DNA of 64,000 nucleotides from Stenotrophomonas sp046736075 (GTDB lineage: Bacteria > Pseudomonadota > Gammaproteobacteria > Xanthomonadales > Xanthomonadaceae). The position numbers were made by a program, and so were the translations under genes. The notes under the pieces were generated by a model, which saw only the letters and a program-made list of their open reading frames with translations, had not been told where the DNA came from and ran no database searches. The stretch covers positions 1,860,001 to 1,924,000 of the forward strand of contig NZ_CP177163.1 of assembly GCF_046736075.1 (NCBI RefSeq), given 5' to 3'. Positions 28,323 through 37,348 of the stretch are shown here, one piece after another; positions within the stretch are counted from its first letter, which is position 1, and the number at the start of each line of letters is the position of its first letter.

Positions 28323-30392
28323 ATGCTGTCCGCTTCCCTGCCCCGTCTGGCCGCCCTGGCCGTGGCCCTGTCCGCCTGCTGCGCCGCGCACGCGCAATCT
28401 ACCCCCGACGGCGCCCCGCGCGTCCGCTCAGCCACCGACCTGGACGCGATCAAGGTCACCGCCGAGCGCACCCACACCGCCACCGGGGCACTGGGCGACC
28501 GCCCCGTGCGCGATACGCCCTTCGCGATCTCGGTGGTGGGCCGCGACGATATCGAGAAGCGCCAGGTGGTCTCGCTCGGCGAGGCCTTCCTGACCGACCC
28601 ATCGGTGGTCACCCAGGTCAGCGCCTACGCCAGCGGCTGGAGCTCGCCGATCCGCAACCGCGGCATCGACCTCAGCTACGACAGCTACCGCGTCAACGGC
28701 CTGCAGGTCTCGTCGTGGGGCACCGAGTGGCCGCTGGAAGTGATGGACCAGGTCGAGCTGCTCAAGGGTCCGGGCGGTTTCATGTACGGCTTCGGCCAGC
28801 CGGGCGGCATCGTCAACTACATCACCAAGAAGCCCACCGATACCCCGACCTTCTCCGCGCAGCTGGGGTGGCGTGAGCAGGGCATCGTCAGCGGGCAGAT
28901 CGATGTCGGCGGCCGCGGCGGCAATGAGGACATGTTCGGCTACCGCTTCAATGCGTACCAGGAGAAGGGCGAAACCTTCAACGGCGGCGACGTGAACCGC
29001 AAGGTCGGCGCGTTGTCGCTGGATGCGCGCCTGAGCGACCGCCTCACCTGGACCTTCGATGGCGTGTTCCAGCAGCGCGACCTCAGCAACGAATCGCCGC
29101 AGTACTACTTCATCGGCCTCACCACGCTGCCGCGCACGCTCGCCGGCGATATCGACAACAGCATCGACGGCACCTACTACGACACCCGCTCCAGCCTGCT
29201 GTCGACCGGCCTGGACTGGCAGATCAACAGCGACTGGAAGGCCAGCCTGAGCTACGGCGTGACCACCTCCTGGAATGACGTCAACAAGGTGTTCGCCTAC
29301 ATCGACAACGTGAACGGCGACTACAACGTCAACACCTACGAACTCGGCGGCAGGAGCGAATGGAAGCAGGCCCAGGCGATCGTGCAGGGCCGCTTCCGCA
29401 CCGGCCCGCTGTCGCACCAGCTGGTGGCCGGTGTGTCGCACCAGACCGGCCTGGGCTGGGATCGCCCTTACGAGTGGAACACCATCGGCCGCGGCAACCT
29501 CTACCAGCGCCCCACCCTGCGCCATGACCCGGTCGGCTCACGCGTCATGACCCGCGGCAGCGAGACCGTGCAGCAGGCCGTGTTCGTCAGTGACACGGTG
29601 GACCTCGGCCGCGGCTGGTCGGTGCTGGCCGGCGCGCGCTACAACGATTTCGAGAACAAGGGCGCCTACCACACCTACCCGGTCACCCCGACCTACGCCG
29701 TGATGTACAAGCCGGCCGACGCCGTCACCCTGTACACCAGCTACGTGGAATCGCTGGAAGCGGGCAGCCGGGTCGGTTCCGACTACATCAACGCCGGCGA
29801 CGTACTCGACCCCACCATCAGCAAGCAGTTCGAGATCGGCGCCAAGATCGAGACCCCGCGCTGGAACGCGAACGCAGCGGCCTTCCGCCTCGAGCGCGGC
29901 GCCAACATCGACCGCCTCACCAGCGCCGGCAAACTGCTGGTGCAGGACGGCATCACCCTGTACGAAGGGGTGGAAGTAAGCGGCGACCTGCGCTTGACCG
30001 ACGCACTCACTGTCGGCGGCGGCGTCACCTGGCTCGACCCCACCTACGACAGACTCTCCCCCGGCAACGCTGCCAACCAGGGCAACCGCACCAGTGGCGC
30101 AGCACGCTGGAACGGCGTGGTCCACGTCGACTACAACGTGCCGCAGATCGACGGCCTCAGCCTGTACGCCCTGGCCCGCTACTACGGCGACGTCTACTAC
30201 AACGCCGAAAACACCCTCATGCTGCCCGACTACACCCTGTTCAACGCCGGTGTCGGTTACCGCATGCAGGCCAACGGCCACCCGGTCACCTGGCGCGCGG
30301 GCGTGGAAAACCTGACCAACCGGGCCTACTGGTCCAACGCCGGTGTCGGCCTGCCGCGCACGTTCGCCGTCAGCGTGCGGTTTGATCTGTAA
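28323..30392 (+). CDS. TonB-dependent siderophore receptor
   Basis: The 689-residue outer-membrane receptor starts at an ATG with AAGGA eight bases upstream and a signal peptide (LAALAVALSACCAAHAQ). The plug domain includes TPFAISVVGRDDIE and LLKGPGGFMYGFGQPGGIVNYITKKP, typical of siderophore receptors, and the barrel ends in TFAVSVRFDL with terminal Leu. Ferric-siderophore uptake driven by TonB-ExbB-ExbD is the expected role; the specific siderophore is unknown. A right-half Fur-like sequence (ATTCTCATC, 28181-28189) lies about 135 bp upstream, which would fit iron regulation but is only a half-site. Confidence 0.88.
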   Translation: MLSASLPRLAALAVALSACCAAHAQSTPDGAPRVRSATDLDAIKVTAERTHTATGALGDRPVRDTPFAISVVGRDDIEKRQVVSLGEAFLTDPSVVTQVSAYASGWSSPIRNRGIDLSYDSYRVNGLQVSSWGTEWPLEVMDQVELLKGPGGFMYGFGQPGGIVNYITKKPTDTPTFSAQLGWREQGIVSGQIDVGGRGGNEDMFGYRFNAYQEKGETFNGGDVNRKVGALSLDARLSDRLTWTFDGVFQQRDLSNESPQYYFIGLTTLPRTLAGDIDNSIDGTYYDTRSSLLSTGLDWQINSDWKASLSYGVTTSWNDVNKVFAYIDNVNGDYNVNTYELGGRSEWKQAQAIVQGRFRTGPLSHQLVAGVSHQTGLGWDRPYEWNTIGRGNLYQRPTLRHDPVGSRVMTRGSETVQQAVFVSDTVDLGRGWSVLAGARYNDFENKGAYHTYPVTPTYAVMYKPADAVTLYTSYVESLEAGSRVGSDYINAGDVLDPTISKQFEIGAKIETPRWNANAAAFRLERGANIDRLTSAGKLLVQDGITLYEGVEVSGDLRLTDALTVGGGVTWLDPTYDRLSPGNAANQGNRTSGAARWNGVVHVDYNVPQIDGLSLYALARYYGDVYYNAENTLMLPDYTLFNAGVGYRMQANGHPVTWRAGVENLTNRAYWSNAGVGLPRTFAVSVRFDL

Positions 30393-30402
30393 GCGAAGCG
30401 CG

Positions 30403-30608
30403 AACAGCGTACCGACCAACGGTCGGTACCTACCGCCTTCGCTCGGCCACCAGCCCACTCTCGGAGGGTCGGTGGGGTAGGTCTGCGGCGTGTCCCGCAG
30501 ACCCACCGCCGCCGACCCGGGATACGGTCGGCAAACAGCGTACCGACCAACGGTCGGTACCTACCGCCTTCCCTCGGCCACCAGCCCACTGTCGGAGGGT
30601 CGGTGGGG
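30403..30608. repeat. 75-bp direct repeat with embedded SMAG palindromes
   Basis: Copies at 30403-30477 and 30534-30608 (131 bp apart) differ at only two positions that I can see. Each begins with a palindrome GTACCGACC-AAC-GGTCGGTAC followed by CTAC (30407-30433 and 30538-30564), which is a GTAG-ended SMAG/REP element read in reverse. Between the copies lies a perfect hairpin (GTCTGCGG/CCGCAGAC, 30481-30502). Confidence 0.85.
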
Positions 30609-30624
30609 GTGGGTTTGCGGGACC

Positions 30625-30648
30625 GTAGAAAACATGGATGTTTTCTAC
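30625..30648. repeat. GTAG-ended 11-bp palindrome inserted in a second repeat unit
   Basis: GTAGAAAACAT-GG-ATGTTTTCTAC is a perfect inverted repeat, far more AT-rich than its surroundings. It lies between TTGCGGGAC and GTCCCGCAA, which would otherwise pair as the hairpin seen intact after the first repeat copy, so it looks like a nested insertion. Confidence 0.7.
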
Positions 30649-30727
30649 GAGCCTCCAGGGACGGATTCACGGCGTGTCCCGCAAAGCCACCCCCGCCGGC
30701 CCAAACCAGGACGGCTCGCAGACCCAG

Positions 30728-30781
<54 letters not shown>

Positions 30782-30868
30782 CCGACCAACGAACGGTACC
30801 TGCCAACCGGCTATGTCGGCTTCACTGCAATGACGCAATAATGAGGCGCCCCCGCGCCACGAGTCCGC

Positions 30869-33046
30869 ATGTCCGCCCGAGAATCCCGCCTCAGCCGCCT
30901 GTGGGCCCATGAGAAAGCCAGCTATGGCCTGCGGGTATTCATCGCGCTGTCGGCGGCGATGGGGCTGTGCTGGACCCTCGACCAGCTGCCTGCCCTGCCC
31001 GGCGTGTTCCTCGGCATCATCGCCAGCGCCATCGCCGAAACCGACGACAACTGGTGGGGTCGCACCAAGTCCGTCGCGCTCTCGCTGCTCTGCTTCGTCA
31101 TCGCCGCGGCCGCCGTGGTGGAACTGTTCCCCTGGCCGTGGCTGTTCATCACCGCCCTGGCGGTCTCCACCTTCGGCCTGACCCTGCTCGGCGCGCTCGG
31201 CGAGCGCTATGCCTCCATCGCACAGGCCACCGTCACCCTCGCCATCTACACCATGATCGGCCTGGAACAGCACGGTGCCAGCGATCGCGCCCAGGCCATC
31301 GCCGCCGTCAGCCACCTGCTCGCCGGTGCCCTCTGGTATGGCCTGCTGTCCATCCTGTGGACCGCCCTGTTCGCCAACCGCCCGGTGCGCGAACGCCTGG
31401 CCCGCCTGTTTGTCGAACTGGGCCGCTACCTGCAGCTCAAGGCCGACCTGTTCGAGCCCGTGCGCGATGCCGACCTGCAGCAGCGCCAGCTCGCGCTGGC
31501 CGAGCAGAACCGGCGCGTCGTCGAAGCGCTGAACATCGCCAAGGTCGCCATCCTCGCGCGGTTCGGCCGCTCCGGCCGGCCCGGCGTGCAGTCGGGCCTG
31601 TACCTGCGCCTGTACTACATGGCGCAGGATTTCCACGAACGCGCCAGCTCCTCGCACTATCCCTATGGCGCGCTCACCGACGCCTTCTTCCACAGCGACG
31701 TGCTGTACCGCTGCCAGCGCCTGCTGGCCCTGCAGGGCGAAGCCTGCGCCCAGCTCGGCCAGGCCATCCGCCTGCGCCGTCCGTTCGAGTACGGCGAGCG
31801 CACCCGCCAGGCCACCGCCGACCTCACCGATTCGCTCGCCTGGCTGCGCGCCCAGCACAACCCGCAATGGCAGCGCCTGCTGTCCTCGCTGGACCTGCTC
31901 GGGCACAACCTGCAGAGCATCGAGCGCCGGCTGTCGGAAGCCGCGCAGTCCGAATCCACCCTGGACAACGTCGACACCCGCCTGCGCGACACCAACCCGC
32001 ACACGCTGCGCGAAATGTTCGTGCGCATCCGCCAGCAGCTCACGCCGGGCTCGGTGCTGTTCCGGCACGGCCTGCGCATGGCCCTGGCGCTGGTGGTGGG
32101 CTTTGCCGCCATCCGCCTGTTCAACGCGCAGAACGGCTCCTGGGTGCTGCTCACCATCGTGTTCGTGTGCCGCCCCCATTTCGGCGCCACCCGCCAGCGG
32201 CTGGCCCAGCGCATCGCCGGCACGCTGATCGGGCTGGTGCTGACCTGGGCACTGATGCAGCTGTTCCAGGACCTGCGCATCGAACTGCTGATCGCCCTGC
32301 TGTCGGCGCTGCTGTTCTTCTTCACCCGCAGCGATCGTTATCTGGTGGCCTCCGCGGCGATCACCGTGATGGCCCTGACCTGCTTCAACCTGATCGGCGA
32401 CGGCTTCCTGCTGATCTGGCCGCGCCTGGTCGATACCCTGATCGGCTGCGCGATCGCCGCCGCTGCCGCCTTCCTGATCCTGCCCGACTGGCAGGGGCGT
32501 CGCCTCAACGAGGTGATGGCGCGGGTGCTGGCCAACTGCGCGCGCTACCTGCATGCCGTCCTCGGCCAGTACGGCAGTGGCATGCAGGATGACCTGGCCT
32601 ACCGGATCGCGCGGCGCGACATGCACAACGCCGATGCGGCCCTGTCCACCGCACTGTCGAACATGCTGCGCGAGCCGGGGCACGTCCGCCGCAACCTCGA
32701 TGCCGGTTTCCGCTTCCTGGCGCTGTCCAACACCCTGCTCGGCCATCTCTCCGCGCTGGGCGCACACCGTGCCCAGCTGGACAGCTACGGGCAGGACCCG
32801 CTGGCCCTGTCCGGTGGCGAACGCGTGGAGCAGGCCATGCAGCAGATTGCCGCCGCGCTCGAGCAGCGCCAGCCCGTGGCCGACGAGGACAACGACGGCG
32901 ACCGCGCCCTGGCCGAACAGCTTGAACAGTTCGGCGAGGAGATGCCGCCCAAGCTGCAGCTGATCCGCACCCAGATGGGGCTGATGCTGCGCCTGCTGCC
33001 CAAGCTGCGCAGCGCCGCCAACGAGGCCGCGCGCACCCTGCGCTGA
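30869..33046 (+). CDS. yccS: YccS-type FUSC-family inner-membrane protein
   Basis: The 725-residue protein has two blocks of membrane helices (about residues 25-150 and 395-510), each followed by a long cytoplasmic helical region, which is the YccS/FUSC architecture (E. coli YccS about 720 residues). Characteristic segments are LPALPGVFLGIIASAIAETDDNWWGR and FVCRPHFGATRQRLAQRIAGT. Relatives include aromatic-acid efflux components (AaeB), and a transport role is likely but unproven. It stands alone in + orientation downstream of the repeat-rich spacer, with only a weak ribosome-binding site. Confidence 0.88.
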   Translation: MSARESRLSRLWAHEKASYGLRVFIALSAAMGLCWTLDQLPALPGVFLGIIASAIAETDDNWWGRTKSVALSLLCFVIAAAAVVELFPWPWLFITALAVSTFGLTLLGALGERYASIAQATVTLAIYTMIGLEQHGASDRAQAIAAVSHLLAGALWYGLLSILWTALFANRPVRERLARLFVELGRYLQLKADLFEPVRDADLQQRQLALAEQNRRVVEALNIAKVAILARFGRSGRPGVQSGLYLRLYYMAQDFHERASSSHYPYGALTDAFFHSDVLYRCQRLLALQGEACAQLGQAIRLRRPFEYGERTRQATADLTDSLAWLRAQHNPQWQRLLSSLDLLGHNLQSIERRLSEAAQSESTLDNVDTRLRDTNPHTLREMFVRIRQQLTPGSVLFRHGLRMALALVVGFAAIRLFNAQNGSWVLLTIVFVCRPHFGATRQRLAQRIAGTLIGLVLTWALMQLFQDLRIELLIALLSALLFFFTRSDRYLVASAAITVMALTCFNLIGDGFLLIWPRLVDTLIGCAIAAAAAFLILPDWQGRRLNEVMARVLANCARYLHAVLGQYGSGMQDDLAYRIARRDMHNADAALSTALSNMLREPGHVRRNLDAGFRFLALSNTLLGHLSALGAHRAQLDSYGQDPLALSGGERVEQAMQQIAAALEQRQPVADEDNDGDRALAEQLEQFGEEMPPKLQLIRTQMGLMLRLLPKLRSAANEAARTLR

Positions 33047-33186
33047 GCGCGGCGCACCGCACTGTTGCGCGGCCTGCACTGGTGTGGCGCTGGCGGTGGC
33101 CCGATCTGTCGTGGACGCCCGCTGCACGTTGCCGCCACCGGTGGCCGCGCACACTGCGGATGCCTTCCTCCGTTCAAGGACTCGCC

Positions 33187-33981
33187 ATGCATCTCGATCT
33201 CACCGGCAGGACCGCGCTGGTCACCGCCTCCACCGCCGGCATCGGCCACGGCATCGCCCACGGCCTGGCCACGGCCGGCGCGCACGTCATCGTCAACGGC
33301 CGCAGCCAGGGCTCGGTGGACACCGCCCTGACCGCCCTGCGCCAGGCGGTGCCCGGGGCCAGGCTGACCGGGGTCGCCGCCGACCTGTCCGATGCCGCCG
33401 GCGTGGACACGCTGCTGGCCGCGCTGCCGCCGGTGGATATCCTGGTCAACAACGCCGGCATCTTCGGTCCGCAGGACTTCTTCGAGACCGACGACGCCAC
33501 CTGGGATCTGTACTGGCACACCAACGTGATGTCCGGCGTCCGCCTGTCGCGGGCGCTGCTGCCGGGCATGGTCGAGCGCGGCTGGGGTCGGGTGCTGTTC
33601 CTGTCCTCGGAGTCGGCACGCAACATCCCGGCCGACATGATCCATTACGGCGTGACCAAGACCGCGCTGCTCGGCCTCTCCCGCGGCCTGGCCAAGCGCG
33701 TGGCCGGCAGCGGCGTCACCGTCAACGCCGTTCTGCCCGGCCCGACCCTGTCCGACGGCTTCGCGGCCATGATGGAGGACGAGCGCGCCCGCACCGGGCA
33801 GTCGCTGGAAGCGGTCGGTCGTGACTTCGTGATGGCGCACCGGCCCAGTTCGGTGATCCAGCGCGCGGCCACGGTCGAGGAAGTGGCCAACATGGTGGTC
33901 TACCTTGCCTCGCCGCAGGCCTCGGCCACATCCGGCGCGGCGCTGCGGGTCGATGGCGGTGTGGTGGACGACATTCTCTGA
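33187..33981 (+). CDS. SDR-family NAD(P)-dependent oxidoreductase
   Basis: The 264-residue classical short-chain dehydrogenase has the cofactor-binding motif TASTAGIG (residues 13-20), NNAG (about 88-91), catalytic Ser in FLSSES and YxxxK as YGVTK. AAGGA precedes the ATG at 33187. The substrate cannot be read from sequence; 3-oxoacyl or polyol-like substrates are typical. It precedes the LplT-PlsC fusion gene by about 100 bp in the same direction, but each gene may have its own promoter. Confidence 0.88.
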   Translation: MHLDLTGRTALVTASTAGIGHGIAHGLATAGAHVIVNGRSQGSVDTALTALRQAVPGARLTGVAADLSDAAGVDTLLAALPPVDILVNNAGIFGPQDFFETDDATWDLYWHTNVMSGVRLSRALLPGMVERGWGRVLFLSSESARNIPADMIHYGVTKTALLGLSRGLAKRVAGSGVTVNAVLPGPTLSDGFAAMMEDERARTGQSLEAVGRDFVMAHRPSSVIQRAATVEEVANMVVYLASPQASATSGAALRVDGGVVDDIL

Positions 33982-34085
33982 ATGGTTTGGCGCGGTCCGG
34001 CGTTCGCCACCACGCCGGCCGCGCGCCCGGTCATCGGGGCGCCGATTGCCCCATGCTAGGCTGCGCCCGTTCGCAAGGAGTTTCC

Positions 34086-35975
34086 ATGTCCGGCCACAGC
34101 CAGTTCGCTTTGCTCCGGCAGCGTCGTTTCCTGCCGTTCTTCATCGTCCAGTCGCTGGGCGCATTCAACGACAACGTCTACCGGCAGGCCATCATCGGCC
34201 TGTTGTTCTACCTGGGCGTCAGCCAGGCCGAGCAGTCGCTGTACACCACGCTGGCACCGGCCATCTTCATCCTGCCCTACTTCCTGTTCTCGGCGCTGGC
34301 AGGGCAGATCGCGGAGAAGCTGGAGAAATCGCGCCTGATCGTGATCACCACCACGATGGAGATCGCGATCATGACCCTGGCCGCGGTCGGCTTCCTGACC
34401 CAGAACATGCCGGTGCTGCTGGTGGCGCTGTTCTGCACCGGCCTGCAGTCCACCCTGTTCGGGCCGGTGAAGTACTCGGTGCTGCCCTCGGTGCTCAAAC
34501 CGGAGGAGCTCACCGGCGGCAACGGGCTGGTCGAGATGGGCACGTCGATGTCGATTCTGACCGGCATGATCAGCGGCGGCATCATCTTCACCCTGGCCGG
34601 CAGCTACGGGCCGGTGGTGGCGGCCACCGCGGTGATCGCGCTGGCGGTGGCAGGCAACGTCACCGCACGGATGATTCCGAAGGTCGATGCGGGCGCCCCC
34701 GACCTCAAGATCAACTGGAACCCGGTGCCGGAATCGCTGGCCGTGCTGCGCCTGGCGAGAAAACAGAAGGCCGTGCGCAACGCCATCCTGGGCGTGTCGT
34801 GGTTCTGGTTCGTGGGCACCATGCTCACCTCGCAGCTGCCTACCTACGCGGTGGTCAACCTCGGCGGCGAACCGACCCTGTACATCTTCGCGCTGGCGCT
34901 GTTCTCGGTGGGCACCGGCGTGGGCTCGCTGCTGTGCGAGAAGCTGTCCGGGCGCACGGTGGAAATCGGCCTGGTGCCGCTGGGTGCGTTCGGCATGACC
35001 GCCTTCATGCTCGACCTGTATTTCGCCCGTGCCGGCACCGCCACGGCGGCGGGGCTCGGCGTGGCCGCGTTTGCCGCGCAACCGGGCAGCGTGCGCATCA
35101 TCATCGACCTGATCGGCATCGGCCTGTTCACCGGCTTCTTCGTGGTGCCGCTGTTCGCCCTGATCCAGAGCCGCACGCCGAAGTCGGAGATGTCGCGCGT
35201 GTTCGCGGCATTGAACATCCAGAACTCCGGCTTCATCGTCGCCGCGGCGATGATCGCGCTGGCCACGCAGAAATTCCTGCACTGGACCATTCCGCAGTTG
35301 TTCCTGGCGCTGGCGATCGCCAACGCGGTGGTGGCGATCTACATCTTCACCATCGTCCCCGAATTCCTGATGCGCTTCCTCAGCTGGGTCATGGTGCGCA
35401 CCCTGTACCGGCTGCGCCCGCACGGCATCGAGGCCAACGTCCCCGACGATGGCGCGGCGCTGATCGTGTGCAACCACGTCAGCTACATGGATGCGCTGAT
35501 CCTGTCGGCGACGATCCCGCGGCCGGTGCGCTTCGTCATGTACTACAAGATCTTCAACATCCCGGTGATGCGCTGGATCTTCCGCACCGCCAAGGCGATT
35601 CCCATTGCCGGCGCGCGCGAAGACCCCGCGCTGATGCAGGCCGCGTTCGACGAGGTGGACAAGGCGCTGGCCGACGGCGAGCTGGTCTGCATCTTCCCCG
35701 AAGGGGCGCTGACCCGCGACGGTGAGATGGCCGCGTTCAAATCCGGCGTGGAGAAGATCCTGGAACGGCGTCCGGTACCGGTGGTACCGATGGCGCTGCG
35801 CGGCATGTGGGCCAGCATGTGGAGCCGTCGCGACACGCGGCTGGGCCGGATGCGTGTCCCGCGCCGGTTCCGTGCCCATGTCGAGGTGGTGGCCGGGCCA
35901 CCGGTGGACGGCACCAGCGCCACCGCCGAGCAGCTGGAAGCGCAGGTGCGCGCCCTGCGCGCCGACCAGGGCTGA
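34086..35975 (+). CDS. LplT-like lysophospholipid transporter fused to PlsC-type acyltransferase
   Basis: The 629-residue protein starts at an ATG with AAGGAG six bases upstream. Residues 1 to about 420 form an MFS transporter like LplT (FNDNVYRQAIIGLLFYLG, helices throughout). Residues about 440-629 form a PlsC acyltransferase with the HX4D motif at H464/D469 (NHVSYMD) and FPEGALTRDG. In E. coli these activities are split between LplT and Aas, and Aas also carries an acyl-ACP/AMP ligase domain, absent here. The predicted role is uptake of lysophospholipids and re-acylation at the inner membrane, using acyl-ACP or acyl-CoA made elsewhere. Confidence 0.85.
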   Translation: MSGHSQFALLRQRRFLPFFIVQSLGAFNDNVYRQAIIGLLFYLGVSQAEQSLYTTLAPAIFILPYFLFSALAGQIAEKLEKSRLIVITTTMEIAIMTLAAVGFLTQNMPVLLVALFCTGLQSTLFGPVKYSVLPSVLKPEELTGGNGLVEMGTSMSILTGMISGGIIFTLAGSYGPVVAATAVIALAVAGNVTARMIPKVDAGAPDLKINWNPVPESLAVLRLARKQKAVRNAILGVSWFWFVGTMLTSQLPTYAVVNLGGEPTLYIFALALFSVGTGVGSLLCEKLSGRTVEIGLVPLGAFGMTAFMLDLYFARAGTATAAGLGVAAFAAQPGSVRIIIDLIGIGLFTGFFVVPLFALIQSRTPKSEMSRVFAALNIQNSGFIVAAAMIALATQKFLHWTIPQLFLALAIANAVVAIYIFTIVPEFLMRFLSWVMVRTLYRLRPHGIEANVPDDGAALIVCNHVSYMDALILSATIPRPVRFVMYYKIFNIPVMRWIFRTAKAIPIAGAREDPALMQAAFDEVDKALADGELVCIFPEGALTRDGEMAAFKSGVEKILERRPVPVVPMALRGMWASMWSRRDTRLGRMRVPRRFRAHVEVVAGPPVDGTSATAEQLEAQVRALRADQG

Positions 35976-36203
35976 TCCCGACCGGCCGCCAGGCGCGTAC
36001 GCAACGCGCCTGGATCGCGACACAAATGCCCGCAAAATCCATGGACGTGCCGCCAGCAGGGCGGCCTCGGGCAATGCCATGCGCGACGGCATCGCTGTAA
36101 ACGCATACATCCCGGCGCAACATCGGGTAGATTACCCCCCCATAGGGGGTGTCCTGCCGGCATTTGGCGATGCCGACGGACTACCAAAGGAATGGAGTAG
36201 CAC

Positions 36204-36494
36204 TTGAACCACCCGCCACCACTGACCCCACCGGCCGTCGTGGTCCCCAACTATCTGGTCTGGGCGATCCTGACGACGCTGTTCTGCTGCCTGCCGCTGG
36301 GTGTGGTGTCGATCGTGTATGCCTCACAGGTGGACGGCCGTCGTGCGGCCGGCGATCTGGAAGGCGCTTACGACGCATCCCGCAAGGCGGGGTGGTGGGC
36401 ATTGGCGTCCGCACTGGCCGCGCCGGTACTGCTGTTGTTGTGGTTCGGGCTGTTCGGCGGCATCGCCGCGCTGGGCGCTCTTTCCGACCTGTGA
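36204..36494 (+). CDS. CD225/dispanin-family membrane protein (TTG start)
   Basis: The 96-residue protein has a Pro-rich N-terminus and two hydrophobic segments (YLVWAILTTLFCCLPLGVVSIVYA and ALASALAAPVLLLLWFGLF) with the CD225 motif between. It starts at TTG, supported by AATGGAG eight bases upstream in the same arrangement as the following gene's ATGGAGT and ATG. Bacterial CD225 proteins are small membrane proteins of unknown role. It is 43 bp from its paralogue and likely in one operon with the DUF2752 gene. A hairpin of CCCCC and GGGGG arms lies upstream near 36134-36150. Confidence 0.8.
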   Translation: MNHPPPLTPPAVVVPNYLVWAILTTLFCCLPLGVVSIVYASQVDGRRAAGDLEGAYDASRKAGWWALASALAAPVLLLLWFGLFGGIAALGALSDL

Positions 36495-36537
36495 TCCACC
36501 CACGTTCAACCCACCCAAAAAAAATGGAGTTTCACCC

Positions 36538-36816
36538 ATGAACGCCACCGCCCCTCAAGTGCCCAACAACCTCGTCTGGGCCATCCTGACCACCCTGTTC
36601 TGCTGCCTGCCGGCCGGCATCGTGTCGATCGTGTACGCCGCCCAGGTCAACGGCAAGCTGGCCGCTGGCGACATCGCCGGTGCCCGTGAGTCGTCGGACA
36701 AGGCCAAGAAGTGGGCCATGTGGTCGGCCATCATCGCCGTCGTCGGCATGGTGCTGTACTTCGGCTTCATCATGGCGATGGGTGGCCTGGGCGCGCTGAG
36801 CGGCTCCAGCTACTGA
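36538..36816 (+). CDS. CD225/dispanin-family membrane protein, second copy
   Basis: The 92-residue protein is a paralogue of the preceding one: NLVWAILTTLFCCLPAGIVSIVYAAQVNGKLAAGD is nearly the same through the CD225 domain, then the second membrane segment (WSAIIAVVGMVLYFGFIMAM) diverges. It starts at ATG with ATGGAGT at good spacing. Family function in bacteria is unknown; the tandem arrangement and adjacent DUF2752 gene are a recurrent association. Confidence 0.85.
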   Translation: MNATAPQVPNNLVWAILTTLFCCLPAGIVSIVYAAQVNGKLAAGDIAGARESSDKAKKWAMWSAIIAVVGMVLYFGFIMAMGGLGALSGSSY

Positions 36817-36895
36817 TCGTGGTCGCAGCGGCCCGGTTCCGTGCACCGCAGGGTGTGCGGACCGGGCCGTTCGTCTTGCCAAGTCCGCAACGCTG

Positions 36896-37324
36896 ATGTC
36901 CCTGTCCCTTTCCCGCGCTACCCTCACCCGCTGGGCGCCGCTGGCGATCTCCGCCGGCCTGGCCACCGGTGCGGCCATCGTGCTGCGTCACGTCAGCCCG
37001 TATGCGAGCAACAGCCCGCTGCCCGGGTGCCCGCTGTACGCGTTGACCGGCCTGTACTGCCCGGGCTGCGGCAGCACGCGCTGTCTGTATTCGCTGGTGC
37101 ACCTGGATTGGCAGGGCGCGATGGCGATGAATCCCCTGCTGGTGCTGTCGCTGCCGTTCCTGCTGCTGATGCTGCTCAACGGTGCGGGCGTGCGCATGCG
37201 TGCGCTGGACCCGCTGATGCGCGTCCTCGCCAGCCCGATGTTCTGGCTGGTGCTGCTGGTCGGCTATGCCGTGCTGCGCAACCTGCCGTGGGCACCCTTC
37301 ACCGCGCTAGCGCCGATCGGGTAG
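36896..37324 (+). CDS. DUF2752 membrane protein
   Basis: The 142-residue protein has membrane segments near 15-35, 75-100 and 115-135, and the DUF2752 signature LTGLYCPGCGSTRCLYSLVHLDW with a CPxCGxxR Cys pair that may bind metal or form a disulfide. Function unknown. Its TAG stop codon (37322-37324) is the TAG of a GTAG-ended palindrome that begins at 37321, so the repeat element supplies the stop. The two CD225 genes directly upstream are probably co-transcribed. Confidence 0.85.
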   Translation: MSLSLSRATLTRWAPLAISAGLATGAAIVLRHVSPYASNSPLPGCPLYALTGLYCPGCGSTRCLYSLVHLDWQGAMAMNPLLVLSLPFLLLMLLNGAGVRMRALDPLMRVLASPMFWLVLLVGYAVLRNLPWAPFTALAPIG

Positions 37325-37347
37325 GTACGGACCGTTGGTCCGTACGC
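37321..37347. repeat. SMAG/REP palindrome overlapping the DUF2752 stop codon
   Basis: GTAG is followed by GTACGGACC-GTT-GGTCCGTAC and GC. The terminal GTAG and stem-loop are the defining traits of Stenotrophomonas SMAG elements. It overlaps the DUF2752 TAG stop and ends two bases before the ampE stop, so it lies between two convergent genes and could end both transcripts. Confidence 0.85.
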
Positions 37348-37348
37348 C

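Noticed and set aside
30403..30608. CRISPR array
   Set aside because: Only two repeat copies of 75 bp with internal palindromes and one spacer of unrelated length; no cas genes nearby.
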